From positions 1 to 64,000 of the forward strand of contig JAUCZB010000006.1 in the NCBI GenBank assembly GCA_030373325.1: a DNA stretch of 64,000 bases, read 5' to 3'. Positions 1 through 9,347 of the stretch are shown in pieces. A program made the translations under genes and the position numbers. This DNA comes from Cyanobium sp. CZS25K (lineage in GTDB: Bacteria; Cyanobacteriota; Cyanobacteriia; PCC-6307; Cyanobiaceae). The first letter of the stretch is position 1; each line of letters starts with the position of its first letter. The notes beneath the pieces are model-generated. The model was not told the DNA's origin. It ran no database searches and saw only the letters and a program-made list of their open reading frames with translations.

Positions 1-222
1 TGCCTTGCACCGAACGAGATCTCAGGGTCGCGGAGGCTTATGGGTAATCAAGAGCTGGAATGTAAGCTTTGAAGTTACGGGTCAGTTGGCAGCGGCGGCC
101 GGAATGCATGGCCTGCGCAACATCATTGGCGGCCATCCTCTTTGGCTCGTGAAAAACTTTTCAAACGTTTAGGGGAAGACTACACCGACATCTAGGATTA
201 GCTATGCGGTGTCGGAGCTGCC
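1..222. other. Upstream non-coding region of the first GGDEF/EAL gene
   Basis: No convincing gene is present. The last 75 bases are more AT-rich than the rest of the window and contain candidate promoter hexamers (TTCAAA near 157, TAGGAT near 194) ahead of the ATG at 223. The spacing is not convincing enough to call a promoter. Confidence 0.4.
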
Positions 223-3200
223 ATGGATGAGTTCGGTGTCTCCGCAGGTCTCTCCGAGGCGATGCGAAGCCGCTTTTTCGACTTCTGCCTGATCGCGGGC
301 CTGTCAGGCACGGATCTTCTGGTCTTCGATGCGGTCAATGGCAACATTCTTGCCTGCAATCCATCGGCGCATGAGCGCTTGAAATACAGCAGCACGGAGA
401 TGCTGGCCCTCTCCCATGAGGCGATCCAGGCCGATCCCGCTCACGACGCTTCCTGGGCAGCCGAACGGCACCGTGAAGTGCTGAGCAGCGGAGGCACAAC
501 CTATCGCACCCGCCACCGCTGCAGAGACGGTTCCATCCTCGATGTGGTCGTCAGCAACACCGTTGTTGAACTGGACGGCCAGACGCTGATCGTAAGTTGT
601 GTCCGCGATGAAACCCAGCAGCACCGTCGGGAAATCCAGCTGGAGGACACGCTACGGCTGCTGGACGATGGGGCGGCGATCTCAGGCATCGGCGTCTGGG
701 AACTGCGCTTTGTCGATGGCCGGTTGCGCTGGTCAGAGCAGATGCGGCGCCTCTGCAGATGGCAGGGCGGCACAGACTTCAGCTCGCTCCAGGCCTATGA
801 GGCCCTGGTGCATCCCGACGATCGCCTGCGCTGGCAATTGGATTTTCGGCGGGCCGTGAACCGCGGCGACATGTTCCAGAGCTGTCATCGGCTCAGCTTT
901 GAGGACGGCACGGAGTTGATGGTGCAGGAGGTGGGGCACGTCAGCTACGACGAGAGCGGCGCCCCGATGCGCATGGTGGGCACCCTCAGGGATCTCACGG
1001 ACGAACACTCTCTGGTGCAGCAGCTGACGGCAGAGCGATCCTGCGACCCTCTCACCGGGCTGCCTAACAAACTCGCCTCCCTGGAGGAACTGAACCGGCG
1101 ACTGAGGGGTCGCAGCTACAACGCTTCGCTGGCCGTTTTGAGCCTGGATGTGGATGGGTTTCAGGCCATCAACGAGAACTTCGGCTCCGATGTGGGGGAT
1201 CAGGTGCTGCAATCCATCGCTAGTCGGCTGCGGGCCATCACCGGTCCGAAGGACTGGCTGGCTCGCCTGAGCAGCGACCAGTTTCTGATCGTGATGGAGG
1301 AGGGAATCGGCTCGATCGGCGATGCGATGAAAGCCGCCCAGCGCCTGCAGCAAAACTGGAGCCAACAACAGAGGTTGCTGAAGGATCTGCCCCTGCATCC
1401 AACCTTTTCGGTCGGCATCGCCACCTTTCCCGAACATGCTCAAGAGTCCCAGACGTTGATCCAGTGCGCCAACACCGCCCTGATGAAGGCCAAAACCCAT
1501 GGCCGTATTCAGGTGTGTGCGTACTCGAGCACGATCAGCCGTAAGATTCAGGAGCGTATGGAACTGGGCAGCCAACTTTCTGCGGCCATTGAACGGGAAG
1601 AGTTCCGGCTACTGGTTCAACCACTGCTGGACCGATCCAGCGTCCTGTCAGGTGGGGAGATTCTGCTGCGCTGGAACCATCAGCTCAGCATCTCCATGCC
1701 GACGAGCCAGTTCATGCAGCTCGCGGAGGAGAGCGGTCAGATCTTCCAGCTATCGGCGTGGGTCATGCGTCAGACCCTGCAGCAGATCAGCGCCTGGCAG
1801 AACCTCGGCCTGCAGCCGCCCCGACTGGCCTTGAATGTCTCACCTCGGGAGCTGGAAAGGCCTGGACGGCACTTCATCAGCGCCCTGATGGAGGCGATGC
1901 GTGAATACAAGCTGAATCCGGAGCAGCTCGAGCTGGAAATCACGGAATCGGCTTTGACTCGCAATCCGCTGCTGGCCCGTGAACAACTGCGGGTGCTCGC
2001 CGAGCAGGGGTTCCGGATCGTGCTCGACAACTTCGGAACCGGTTACTCCTCGCTGGACCTGCTGCGCACCCTACCGGTGCATCGACTGAAGATCGATCGC
2101 ATCTTTGTGAAAGACATTGCGGCATCCACGGTGGATCAGACCATCGTGACCACCGCAATCACCCTGGCCCACGGCCTGGGTATGGATTGTGTTGCTGAGG
2201 GGGTGGAAACGGAAGCTCAGCGCCGGATTCTGGAGGATCTTGGCTGCGATTGTTTCCAGGGATTTTTGTGCGGACATCCTCTGGAACTACAAGATTTCGA
2301 GAGCCTGCTGAAGATGGAGACACCAACTGCCAGCCAGGATCGGGAACAGAGAAGCCGCGCCACATCAGAGCGTTTCCTGCATCTCGATGCACCAGGAGAC
2401 AGTGCTGGCGTGCCCAGCACCTTTGAGCAACTCAGGCTGCTTCGCAGGGCCTTGGACAACAGCAACGATTACTTTTTCCTGCTGCAACCAATCTATCACC
2501 ACAACGGCAGCATTGAGGACTTCCAGATTCTCGACGTCAACCAGGCCTCCTGTGCTGCCTTGCGACAGGATCGTGAAGCGATTGTGGGCCAGATGCTGCT
2601 GACCATCCTCCCTCAGGTGAGCCGGAATGGCCTGATGGAACTCTATGTCGATGCCGCGTTGCGCAATGTCCCGAGCTCCTTCAATGGCTTTGTCTCCAAT
2701 GTCCAGGACTCCAGCCTTGGCAGCCGCACGTTCGACATCGAGGTCACTCCCGACCAGGGGAACCTCGTGGTGACCTGGAGGGATGTCTCTGAACGCCAGC
2801 AGGCCCTGCGCAACCTGGGGGACGCGGCTGCTCTGTACAGGCTGCTGGCCGACAACATCGTGGACGTGATGCTCCTCCTGAATCGCCTGCAGCAGGTGGT
2901 GTGGGTCTCGCCATCACTTCAAACGATGACAGGCTGGCAGCAGAAGCAATGGCTCGGGCGCACCTTCCACGAGCTTTTCGCCACAGCCGACGACCCTGCC
3001 GAGCCGGTGGATCTGGATCACTGGCTGGCGGAGTCGGGTCCGATCCGACAGGGTCGTCTGCGGCTGAGCGACCCGAAAGGGGGCTGGAGCTGGGTGCAGC
3101 TCAGCGTGCGCCAGTTCAATCGCGAAGAGCTTCGCCACCTCAACACCATGGGCCTTGCCACCAGTGGGGAGGTGGAACCGGTGGGTGCCAGCCTGAGTCT

Positions 3201-3762
3201 GGAGCACGGCTATGTCATCACCCTGCAGCCGGTGGATCAGCAGGTGCTGGAGGAACGCCTGCTGCTGCAACGCGCCAACAGCGACCCACTGACAGGTCTT
3301 TACAGCCGGGCCGCCATCCTTGGCCAGCTGGAGCAGGAGCTTCTGGACGAGAGGGCCTGCAGCGCCCAGCCCCTGGCCCTTCTGTTCTGTGACTGTGATG
3401 ATTTCAAAGGCATCAACGACCGCTATGGCCACGCCTGCGGCGATGCGGTGCTGAAGACGGTGGCCCAGAGGATCAACGCCCAGATCCGCTGTAGCGATCA
3501 TGCCGGCCGCATCGGGGGCGATGAATTTCTGGTGTTGCTCGAGGGGATTCAGAGCCTGGATGATGCTGTCGCCATCGCGGAAAAGCTCCAGACCAGCGTC
3601 AACGAGCCGATCAGCTGGAGCGACGCCACCATCACGGCTTCGTTCTCGATCGGAGTTGCGCTGCATGGGGCCGGTGAGGATGCGGATCTGTTCCTCAATC
3701 GCGCCGACCGCAACATGTACGCGGCCAAGTCCGCTGGGCGCCACCGGGTCGTGGCCCTCTGA
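223..3762 (+). CDS. PAS-PAS-GGDEF-EAL-PAS-PAS-GGDEF cyclic-di-GMP signalling protein
   Basis: Large cytoplasmic-looking cyclic-di-GMP protein of 1179 residues with no membrane segment. Order: PAS about 30-125, PAS about 150-265, GGDEF about 270-435, EAL about 455-695, two further PAS-like regions about 740-1000, and a second GGDEF about 1020-1175. The first GGDEF signature reads SSDQF and should be inactive. The EAL signature reads EIL, and DDFGTG reads DNFGTG, so phosphodiesterase activity is doubtful although NVS, EITE, KIDR and EGVE are kept. The C-terminal domain has a canonical GGDEF preceded five residues earlier by RCSD, a product-inhibition RxxD site, so it is the likely diguanylate cyclase. 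The gene stands alone. Substrate chemistry is inferred from motifs; the PAS ligands are unknown. Confidence 0.93.
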   Translation: MDEFGVSAGLSEAMRSRFFDFCLIAGLSGTDLLVFDAVNGNILACNPSAHERLKYSSTEMLALSHEAIQADPAHDASWAAERHREVLSSGGTTYRTRHRCRDGSILDVVVSNTVVELDGQTLIVSCVRDETQQHRREIQLEDTLRLLDDGAAISGIGVWELRFVDGRLRWSEQMRRLCRWQGGTDFSSLQAYEALVHPDDRLRWQLDFRRAVNRGDMFQSCHRLSFEDGTELMVQEVGHVSYDESGAPMRMVGTLRDLTDEHSLVQQLTAERSCDPLTGLPNKLASLEELNRRLRGRSYNASLAVLSLDVDGFQAINENFGSDVGDQVLQSIASRLRAITGPKDWLARLSSDQFLIVMEEGIGSIGDAMKAAQRLQQNWSQQQRLLKDLPLHPTFSVGIATFPEHAQESQTLIQCANTALMKAKTHGRIQVCAYSSTISRKIQERMELGSQLSAAIEREEFRLLVQPLLDRSSVLSGGEILLRWNHQLSISMPTSQFMQLAEESGQIFQLSAWVMRQTLQQISAWQNLGLQPPRLALNVSPRELERPGRHFISALMEAMREYKLNPEQLELEITESALTRNPLLAREQLRVLAEQGFRIVLDNFGTGYSSLDLLRTLPVHRLKIDRIFVKDIAASTVDQTIVTTAITLAHGLGMDCVAEGVETEAQRRILEDLGCDCFQGFLCGHPLELQDFESLLKMETPTASQDREQRSRATSERFLHLDAPGDSAGVPSTFEQLRLLRRALDNSNDYFFLLQPIYHHNGSIEDFQILDVNQASCAALRQDREAIVGQMLLTILPQVSRNGLMELYVDAALRNVPSSFNGFVSNVQDSSLGSRTFDIEVTPDQGNLVVTWRDVSERQQALRNLGDAAALYRLLADNIVDVMLLLNRLQQVVWVSPSLQTMTGWQQKQWLGRTFHELFATADDPAEPVDLDHWLAESGPIRQGRLRLSDPKGGWSWVQLSVRQFNREELRHLNTMGLATSGEVEPVGASLSLEHGYVITLQPVDQQVLEERLLLQRANSDPLTGLYSRAAILGQLEQELLDERACSAQPLALLFCDCDDFKGINDRYGHACGDAVLKTVAQRINAQIRCSDHAGRIGGDEFLVLLEGIQSLDDAVAIAEKLQTSVNEPISWSDATITASFSIGVALHGAGEDADLFLNRADRNMYAAKSAGRHRVVAL

Positions 3763-3938
3763 CCAGGGCACCACCTCAGACTGGGCACCCACGCCGCCGG
3801 GGGGCCGTTCCATGCTCTGCAACGTCAGGCAACGCCTGCAGTCGCTGCATCTGGCCGATCCCGGCATGGCGGCCCTGCTGAGTGCCCTCGCCAGGGGCTT
3901 CGAGCTGGGGCTGCCGGCAGCGCCGCTGGGCTGAGCCC
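3763..3938 (+). other. Spacer with a possible 40-codon ORF before the ligase
   Basis: A short ORF (ATG at 3812, stop ending 3934) runs up to five bases before the ligase start. It encodes a leucine/alanine-rich 40-residue peptide that I do not recognise. It could be a translated leader, a remnant of a ligase-associated gene, or chance. Confidence 0.25.
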
Positions 3939-5591
3939 ATGCAAACTTTCGCCGACCTCATCCAGCAGCTGGAGCGCAGCCCCGGCACCAGGAGCCGGGT
4001 GGGGGCCCTGGCGGCCTATTTCCAGGCCGCCGATCCAGCCGATGGCGCCTGGGCCCTGGCACTGCTGCTGGGCAAACGGCGGCGACGCCTGATCACCGGC
4101 CGGCGGCTGCGGCAGATCGCTCTGGAACGCTCCGGGCTGCCGGAATGGCTGTTCGACGCCTGCCACGCCCAGGTGGGGGACTCGGCCGAGACCATCGCCC
4201 TGTTGCTCCCCCAGCTGGCCCTGCCGGCGGCCCCGCCCCTCGACCTCCCCCTGGCCGGATGGATGGAGACCCGGCTGCCGGCCCTGGCCGCTCTGGAGGC
4301 CGAGGCGCAGGCGGAAGCGGTGCTGGCGATCTGGGCGGCCCTGCCCGACGGCCAGTGCTTCCTGTTCAACAAGCTGCTCACCGGTGGTTTCCGGGTGGGT
4401 GTGGCCGGCGGTCTGGTCACCCGGGCGCTGGCGCAGGTGTCGGGGCTGGAGGAGGCGGAGCTGGCCCACCGACTGATGGGCGGCTTCGAGCCCTCCCTAG
4501 AGGCGATGAAGGCGCTGCTGGCGCCCCTGGAGGACGGCGCGGCCGCCCCGATCAGCCGGCCCTATCCCTTCTGTCTGGCCTCGCCGTTGGAGGCCGACCG
4601 CCTGGCCGCCAGCGACCCGGCCGGCTGGCAGGTGGAGTGGAAGTGGGACGGGATCCGGGGCCAGCTGATCCGGCGCGGCGGCCAGACCTTTCTCTGGAGC
4701 CGGGGCGAGGAGCTGATCAACGGCAGCTTCCCCGAACTGGAGGAGCTAGCCGCGTTGCTGGCGCCGGGCACGGTGCTGGATGGGGAGCTGACCGTCTGGC
4801 CGGCGCAGGCGCCCCAGCCCGCAGGCTTCGGCCCCCTGCAGCGGCGACTGGGGCGCCAGAAGCCCGGCGCCGCCCTGCTGCGGGAATGTCCGGCGGCCTT
4901 CGTCGCCTACGACCTGCTGGAAAGGGGGGGCGAGGATCTGCGCCCCGAGCCCCTGAAGCATCGCCGTGCCGCCCTGGAGGCACTGGTCCAGGGTCTGCCG
5001 GAGGCGGCGGCCACTCCCGCGGCCGGGCTCCTGCGCCTCTCGCCGGTGCTGCCGCTGCTGCGCTGGGAGGATCTCGAACCGCTGAGGCAGCAGGCCCGCA
5101 GCGTGGGTGCCGAAGGGCTGATGCTGAAGTCCCTCGCTTCGACCTACGGCGTCGGCCGGCGACGCGGGCTGTGGTGGAAGCACAAACTGGAGCCGATGGA
5201 GCTCGATGCCGTGCTGCTCTACGCCCAGGCCGGCAGCGGCCGCCGCGCCAATCTCCACACCGACTACACCTTCGGCCTCTGGGATGGCGACGGCCATCTG
5301 GTGACCTTCGCCAAGGCCTACTCCGGCCTTGATGACGGCGAGATCAACGAGCTGGACCGCTGGATCCGCCGCCACACCACCGAGCGCTTCGGCCCCGTGC
5401 GGGCGGTGGAGCCGCTGCAGGTCTTCACCCTGAGCTTCGAGGGTCTGCAGCGCTCCCGTCGCCACCGCAGCGGCCTGGCCGTGCGTTTCCCCCGCATCCT
5501 GCGCTGGCGGCGTGATCGCACCGCCCAGTCCGCCGACACCCTGACCCATGCCCTGGCCCTGCTGGACGAGCCCTCTCCCGCTCAGCGGTAG
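3939..5591 (+). CDS. ATP-dependent DNA ligase (ligase-associated repair cluster family)
   Basis: Seals DNA nicks using ATP; 550 residues. The N-terminal about 200 residues look like the helical DNA_ligase_A_N domain. The adenylation domain carries motif I with EWKWDG at about residues 234-239 (Lys is the adenylated residue), EGLMLKS (motif IV-like) and WWKHK (motif V). It matches bacterial ATP ligases that cluster with a DEXH helicase, an MBL exonuclease and an esterase. The helicase lies 3.7 kb downstream; the exonuclease and esterase are not in this window. The ATG at 3939 is preferred because the longer frame (3882) adds 19 residues unlike the family. Confidence 0.92.
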   Translation: MQTFADLIQQLERSPGTRSRVGALAAYFQAADPADGAWALALLLGKRRRRLITGRRLRQIALERSGLPEWLFDACHAQVGDSAETIALLLPQLALPAAPPLDLPLAGWMETRLPALAALEAEAQAEAVLAIWAALPDGQCFLFNKLLTGGFRVGVAGGLVTRALAQVSGLEEAELAHRLMGGFEPSLEAMKALLAPLEDGAAAPISRPYPFCLASPLEADRLAASDPAGWQVEWKWDGIRGQLIRRGGQTFLWSRGEELINGSFPELEELAALLAPGTVLDGELTVWPAQAPQPAGFGPLQRRLGRQKPGAALLRECPAAFVAYDLLERGGEDLRPEPLKHRRAALEALVQGLPEAAATPAAGLLRLSPVLPLLRWEDLEPLRQQARSVGAEGLMLKSLASTYGVGRRRGLWWKHKLEPMELDAVLLYAQAGSGRRANLHTDYTFGLWDGDGHLVTFAKAYSGLDDGEINELDRWIRRHTTERFGPVRAVEPLQVFTLSFEGLQRSRRHRSGLAVRFPRILRWRRDRTAQSADTLTHALALLDEPSPAQR

Positions 5592-6175
5592 ACGGAGCGG
5601 CCGTCTCCGGGCAGCAGCCGCGGGGCCGCCGGATCAATGCGGCGACCCAGGCTGAGCTCCGGCGGTCCGGGATCCTTCCCCTCCTCCCAGCGCTCCAGGG
5701 ACAGCACCCGACCGTCCTCGCCTTCGTAGTCGCCGTAACGACAACCCAGCAGGCGCCGGTTCATCACCCGCATGGCGGCGGTGACCGAGGCCCGGCCCGT
5801 TTCCTTCAGCCGGTAGAGCTGGCCGCGACAGTGAAGGTGATCGGGGAAGTCGACCGTGAGGCCCTCCAGGTCGGCGGCCGGCGCATCCTCCAACCAGCTC
5901 ACCTCCAGCCAGTCGTCCTCACAGACGCTGAGCCAGCGGCCATCGGTCCCGTCACGGAGCAGATACTCCAGCCACTGGAAGCCGTCGTCGTCGTAGAGCA
6001 GCCGGTCTTCGACCACCCAGTCCCGGCCGTCGTACTGGACGATGTCGCCGGTGGTAAGGGTGAACAGGGTGCGACCCAGCAGCCTGGGTGCACTCCGGCG
6101 CAGGCGCGCCCGCCGCAGCAGCAGCAGAGCGACGGCGGCGAGCAACAGCAGGGGGAGGAGAAACCAGACTGCCAT
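5582..6175 (-). CDS. DUF4178 family membrane-anchored protein
   Basis: A 197-residue protein with one N-terminal transmembrane helix (residues about 2-20) followed by Arg-rich stop-transfer residues. The soluble domain has features typical of DUF4178 (IVQYDGRDWVVED, then WLEYLL, WLSVCEDDWLEVSWL, GRASVTAAM). DUF4178 genes are often next to spermidine synthase and DUF350 genes, and the next gene upstream on this strand is a membrane spermidine synthase, which strengthens the assignment. The biochemical role is unknown. Its 3' end overlaps the ligase stop by 10 bp, tail to tail. Confidence 0.85.
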   Translation of the reverse strand: MAVWFLLPLLLLAAVALLLLRRARLRRSAPRLLGRTLFTLTTGDIVQYDGRDWVVEDRLLYDDDGFQWLEYLLRDGTDGRWLSVCEDDWLEVSWLEDAPAADLEGLTVDFPDHLHCRGQLYRLKETGRASVTAAMRVMNRRLLGCRYGDYEGEDGRVLSLERWEEGKDPGPPELSLGRRIDPAAPRLLPGDGRSVYR

Positions 6176-6256
6176 CGGGGCGCTCAGGGGTCGGACCGGC
6201 CGTCCGGCTGGCTCAGCTTATGGACGCTGCAGAGGCGGCTCCGGGCAAGCGCCTGA

Positions 6257-7804
6257 TCAGTTCTCCCGCCAGCGGCCCTGGCGCTGGTAGTCGGCCAGCA
6301 CCGGCCGGTGCAGCCGGTTCGGCAGCACCCGTTCTCCCGCCGGCAGGGCCAGATCCCTGCTCAGGGGAAAGAGACGCTCCAGCTGCCCCTGGTCGATCCA
6401 GCGGCCCTGGAAGGGAAGCACGGCGGAGCCCGGTCGCGGCGGACCGCGGTGAGCCAGCACAAAACCCCAGGGACCGAAACTGGGCACGTCGACCCCGTAG
6501 GCCCGTGTGGTGAGCTTCAACTCTTTCAGGGTGGCCTGGATCGAGGCCAGCACCTTCGGGCTGAAGAAGGGCGTCGAGGCCTGGGTGACGAGCATCCCGT
6601 CGGGGGCCAGGCGCCTGAGCAGCCGCCCATAGAAGGTGACGCTGTAGAGGCGGGCCAGCGGGGGCGTGGCCGGGTCGGGGAAGTCGGCGATGATCACGTC
6701 GTAGGTGCCCAGCAGCTGCCGCACCCGCTCGAAGGCATCGCCGATGACGAGCCGCACCCGCCGGTCCCCCAGGCTGTCGCCGTTGAGGCGCCGCAGGAAC
6801 GGCTGCTCCCGGGCCAGCTTCACCATGGCCGGATCGAGTTCCAGCACATCCACCTGCCGCACACCGGGCCAGCGCAGCACCTCCCGCAGGGCCAGGCCAT
6901 CGCCGGCTCCCAGCAGCAGCACCCGGGCCGGCCGGCCCTGCAAGGCCATCGCCGGGTGCACCAGGGCTTCGTGGTAGCGGTACTCATCGAGGCTCGAGAA
7001 CTGCAGCTGGCCATCAAGGAACAGACGCAGGTCGTCGCGGCGACGGGTGAGCACGATGCGCTGGTGGCGGCTCTGCAGACGGCTCACCACCGGATCCTCG
7101 TAGAGACCATCCTCGATGCGATCGCCGAGGGGAACGAGTCCCCAGCCGGCCAAAACGATCAAGGGAAAGGCCACGGCGATCGAGCGGCGCCAGCGGCGTC
7201 CCAGCGGGAAAACGACAGCGATGGCGACGCAGCTGGCCAGGGGCACCAGGGCCAGCAGTCCAGCGGTGGGCAGCAGGCCCAGCCAGGGGAGCAGCACCAG
7301 GGGGAACAGCAGGGCCCCCACCAGAGCCCCCAGGTAATCGAGGGCCAGCACCCGGGCCAGGGCCACTCGCAGCTGCTGACCGCACTCCAGCAGCCGGGTC
7401 AGCAGCGGCACCTCCATGCCACCGAGCACCCCCACCAGCACGGTGCAGACCACCAGACCCAACCACACCGGCCCGCCCACCCGGAAGAGGGCGAACAGGG
7501 CCAGGGGCGCCAGCAGACACAGGGGAGCCAGGGCCAGTTCCACGGCCAGAAACCACTGCAGCAGGGAGAAACCGGGCTCGAGGCCAACGGCCAGGAACTG
7601 GCTCAGCCAGGCGCCCAGCCCCATGGCGGCCAGGAACGTGCCGATCACCACGCCTGTGGCCAGGGCGTGGTCGCCCAGCAGGTAGCTGGCCTGGGTGGCC
7701 AGCATCAGTTCCAGCACCAGGCTGACCGTGGAGGAGAGGGCCGCCGCCGCCAGCAGCACCCGCACCTGCAGGGAGGTCAGGGCCGGCAGGGTCCGAAACG
7801 TCAC
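6257..7804 (-). CDS. speE: Membrane-fused spermidine synthase (polyamine aminopropyltransferase)
   Basis: Predicted 515-residue fusion. About seven transmembrane helices (residues about 1-200) are followed by a spermidine synthase-like SAM-fold domain (about 205-495) with LLLGAGDGLALREV (nucleotide-binding loop), ELDPAMV, IGDAFE and DFPDP. The family transfers an aminopropyl group from decarboxylated S-adenosylmethionine to putrescine. No S-adenosylmethionine decarboxylase is in the window. The GTG start at 7804 overlaps the upstream gene's stop (GTGA); the longer ATG frame from 7873 would run inside that gene. The substrate has not been shown, and membrane-fused versions may act on other amines. 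Confidence 0.88.
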   Translation of the reverse strand: MTFRTLPALTSLQVRVLLAAAALSSTVSLVLELMLATQASYLLGDHALATGVVIGTFLAAMGLGAWLSQFLAVGLEPGFSLLQWFLAVELALAPLCLLAPLALFALFRVGGPVWLGLVVCTVLVGVLGGMEVPLLTRLLECGQQLRVALARVLALDYLGALVGALLFPLVLLPWLGLLPTAGLLALVPLASCVAIAVVFPLGRRWRRSIAVAFPLIVLAGWGLVPLGDRIEDGLYEDPVVSRLQSRHQRIVLTRRRDDLRLFLDGQLQFSSLDEYRYHEALVHPAMALQGRPARVLLLGAGDGLALREVLRWPGVRQVDVLELDPAMVKLAREQPFLRRLNGDSLGDRRVRLVIGDAFERVRQLLGTYDVIIADFPDPATPPLARLYSVTFYGRLLRRLAPDGMLVTQASTPFFSPKVLASIQATLKELKLTTRAYGVDVPSFGPWGFVLAHRGPPRPGSAVLPFQGRWIDQGQLERLFPLSRDLALPAGERVLPNRLHRPVLADYQRQGRWREN

Positions 7805-8034
7805 TTGGCCGCGCCGGGGCCGCGCCCCTGGAAGCCGGCCCAGTCCTGCCGGCGGGGCGTGGCCGGCACCCACCGGCCGGCGCGGTAGCTGCCGCCGTAG
7901 CGGACGCCGCTGCCGGCGGCGGGGGTGCCGTCCTGGCCGAGGCGCCAGAGGCCGGGACGGGTCACGGCCGTGATCGTGCCGGCGGCGACCACCGTGACGG
8001 CCAGCAGCAGCAGCAGGGCCCGCTCATCAGGCAT
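7801..8034 (-). CDS. Small membrane-anchored protein in the spermidine synthase operon
   Basis: A 77-residue protein with one N-terminal helix (residues about 6-25) and a Gly/Arg/Tyr-rich tail containing YGGSY. It overlaps the upstream gene by 8 bp and the spermidine synthase start by 4 bp, so it is very likely translated with them. I do not recognise the family. Its position matches small accessory proteins found in DUF350/DUF4178/spermidine synthase clusters, but that is only an inference from context. Confidence 0.7.
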   Translation of the reverse strand: MPDERALLLLLAVTVVAAGTITAVTRPGLWRLGQDGTPAAGSGVRYGGSYRAGRWVPATPRRQDWAGFQGRGPGAAK

Positions 8035-9070
8035 CGCCGTGCCCCTCCGCCGCCCTTGCCAGGGGCAGCACCGGCACCGGCCAGGCGGTCCTCAGGCCGT
8101 CCGTCAAGGTGAGTTGCAGCCACTCGATCTCCCAGAGGTCGCCGTCGGCGCGCAACGCCTCCGGCAGTTCCACCCGGAAGCGGTAGCTGCCGCGCTCCGG
8201 CAGACGCAGATGCAGCTCGCGGCGAACCGACAACCAATGGTCGCCATCACTCGAGCTGTGGACCACCGCAACCATCTGGCGATGGCGCAGGCGAGGACGG
8301 CCCTGGGCATCGCTCACGGCCAGCACAATGGCGGCCGTGACAGGCGGGGTCCCGAGGGGCGGATTGTCGTGGGGCAGCTCCCAGCGCGCCAGCACGTCCA
8401 CCCGCAGCACCCCTGGGCCACCCACCTCACAACGGATCGCCGCGGTCCCCTCCCCGCAGCGGCTGACCCAGCGGCCCCGGCCGATGCCGTAGCTGGCCAT
8501 CAGCAGCACCTGCACCACCGCCAGGGTCAGCACGGCGGTGAACAGCAGCATCGGCGTGTCGACGCTGTGGTTGTGGAGGCTGCCGCGCACGACGACAGGG
8601 TGCGGCAGGGGCCGGCCGGCCTCATCGAGCAGATCCTGCAGCTGCACGGCCAGCTGGAAGCGTCCCGTCCGTCCCGGCCGCAGGGCCAGTGCCAGACCGG
8701 CATCCCTCTCCTCCCAGGTGCCGCTCTCCCCCCCCTCCGCCCAGGTGCCGCTGGCCCGCCAGCCGTCCTTGGTGAGATCCAGCACGGTGCGGCCGGTCCC
8801 ATCCAGCAGGGTCACGTCCAGCTCGATCGAGCTGTTGGCGGGGATCTCGGCCGTCAACGCCAGCCGGGGGCTGCCGAGCCAGCCGTCCTTCAGCTCGAAG
8901 GGGGCACTGAGCACGCGCTCCCCTTCCGGCACCACCATCACCAGGCGCCTGGGCACCTCCAGGGCCGACAGCAGAAGCACCAGCAGGGGCAGCAGCGGCA
9001 GCACCAGGCTGGCCAGCGGCCAGAGCAACAGCGCCGGATCCCGTCGCCCAGGCTCGGAAGCAGGCCCCAT
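8027..9070 (-). CDS. Membrane protein of unknown function, polyamine cluster
   Basis: A 347-residue protein with an N-terminal hydrophobic segment (about 12-40), a beta-rich probably extracytoplasmic domain (about 50-170), a second helix (about 173-195) and another beta-rich domain ending in a hydrophilic tail. Repeated strands such as IELDVTLLDG and RFRVELPEAL suggest two immunoglobulin-like or carbohydrate-binding-like sandwiches, which is a guess. It is the first gene of the four-gene minus-strand set that ends with DUF4178, and it is divergent from the DUF350 gene with 54 bp between the starts. Confidence 0.75.
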   Translation of the reverse strand: MGPASEPGRRDPALLLWPLASLVLPLLPLLVLLLSALEVPRRLVMVVPEGERVLSAPFELKDGWLGSPRLALTAEIPANSSIELDVTLLDGTGRTVLDLTKDGWRASGTWAEGGESGTWEERDAGLALALRPGRTGRFQLAVQLQDLLDEAGRPLPHPVVVRGSLHNHSVDTPMLLFTAVLTLAVVQVLLMASYGIGRGRWVSRCGEGTAAIRCEVGGPGVLRVDVLARWELPHDNPPLGTPPVTAAIVLAVSDAQGRPRLRHRQMVAVVHSSSDGDHWLSVRRELHLRLPERGSYRFRVELPEALRADGDLWEIEWLQLTLTDGLRTAWPVPVLPLARAAEGHGDA

Positions 9071-9124
9071 CAGCGGCTGGCTCCCGGAGTGTCCCTACGG
9101 TGGAGCTGGCTTCGTGACGAGGGG

Positions 9125-9334
9125 ATGGTCAAACCACTGCTCCAGATGCTGCTGATGGTCGGCTGGACCTTTCTGGGCATCATCCTCATCTACGTCGGGT
9201 TGCTGCTTTTCGATCGCCTGTCGCCGATCGATTACCGCGCCGAGATCCGCAGGGGCAACATCGCCGCCGGGGTGGTGCTGGGGGCCGTGATCCTGGCCAT
9301 CGCCGCGGTGGTGGTGGCGGTGCTCTCCACCTGA
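9125..9334 (+). CDS. DUF350 family small membrane protein
   Basis: A 69-residue protein with two transmembrane helices (about 5-30 and 44-68) separated by DRLSPIDYRAEIRRGN. The conserved acidic/polar loop and the GNIAAGVVLGA start of the second helix are typical of DUF350. DUF350 proteins co-occur with DUF4178 and spermidine synthase, as here. It is divergent from the rest of the cluster and 13 bp upstream of the helicase start, so it may be co-transcribed with the helicase. The ATG at 9125 is chosen; the longer upstream reading frame is an antisense shadow. Confidence 0.85.
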   Translation: MVKPLLQMLLMVGWTFLGIILIYVGLLLFDRLSPIDYRAEIRRGNIAAGVVLGAVILAIAAVVVAVLST

Positions 9335-9347
9335 TCCGCCAACCCCC

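Noticed and set aside
7925-9334. 469-codon plus-strand frame ending in the DUF350 protein
   Set aside because: Only the last 69 codons look like a protein; the rest is antisense to the 347-residue membrane protein gene.
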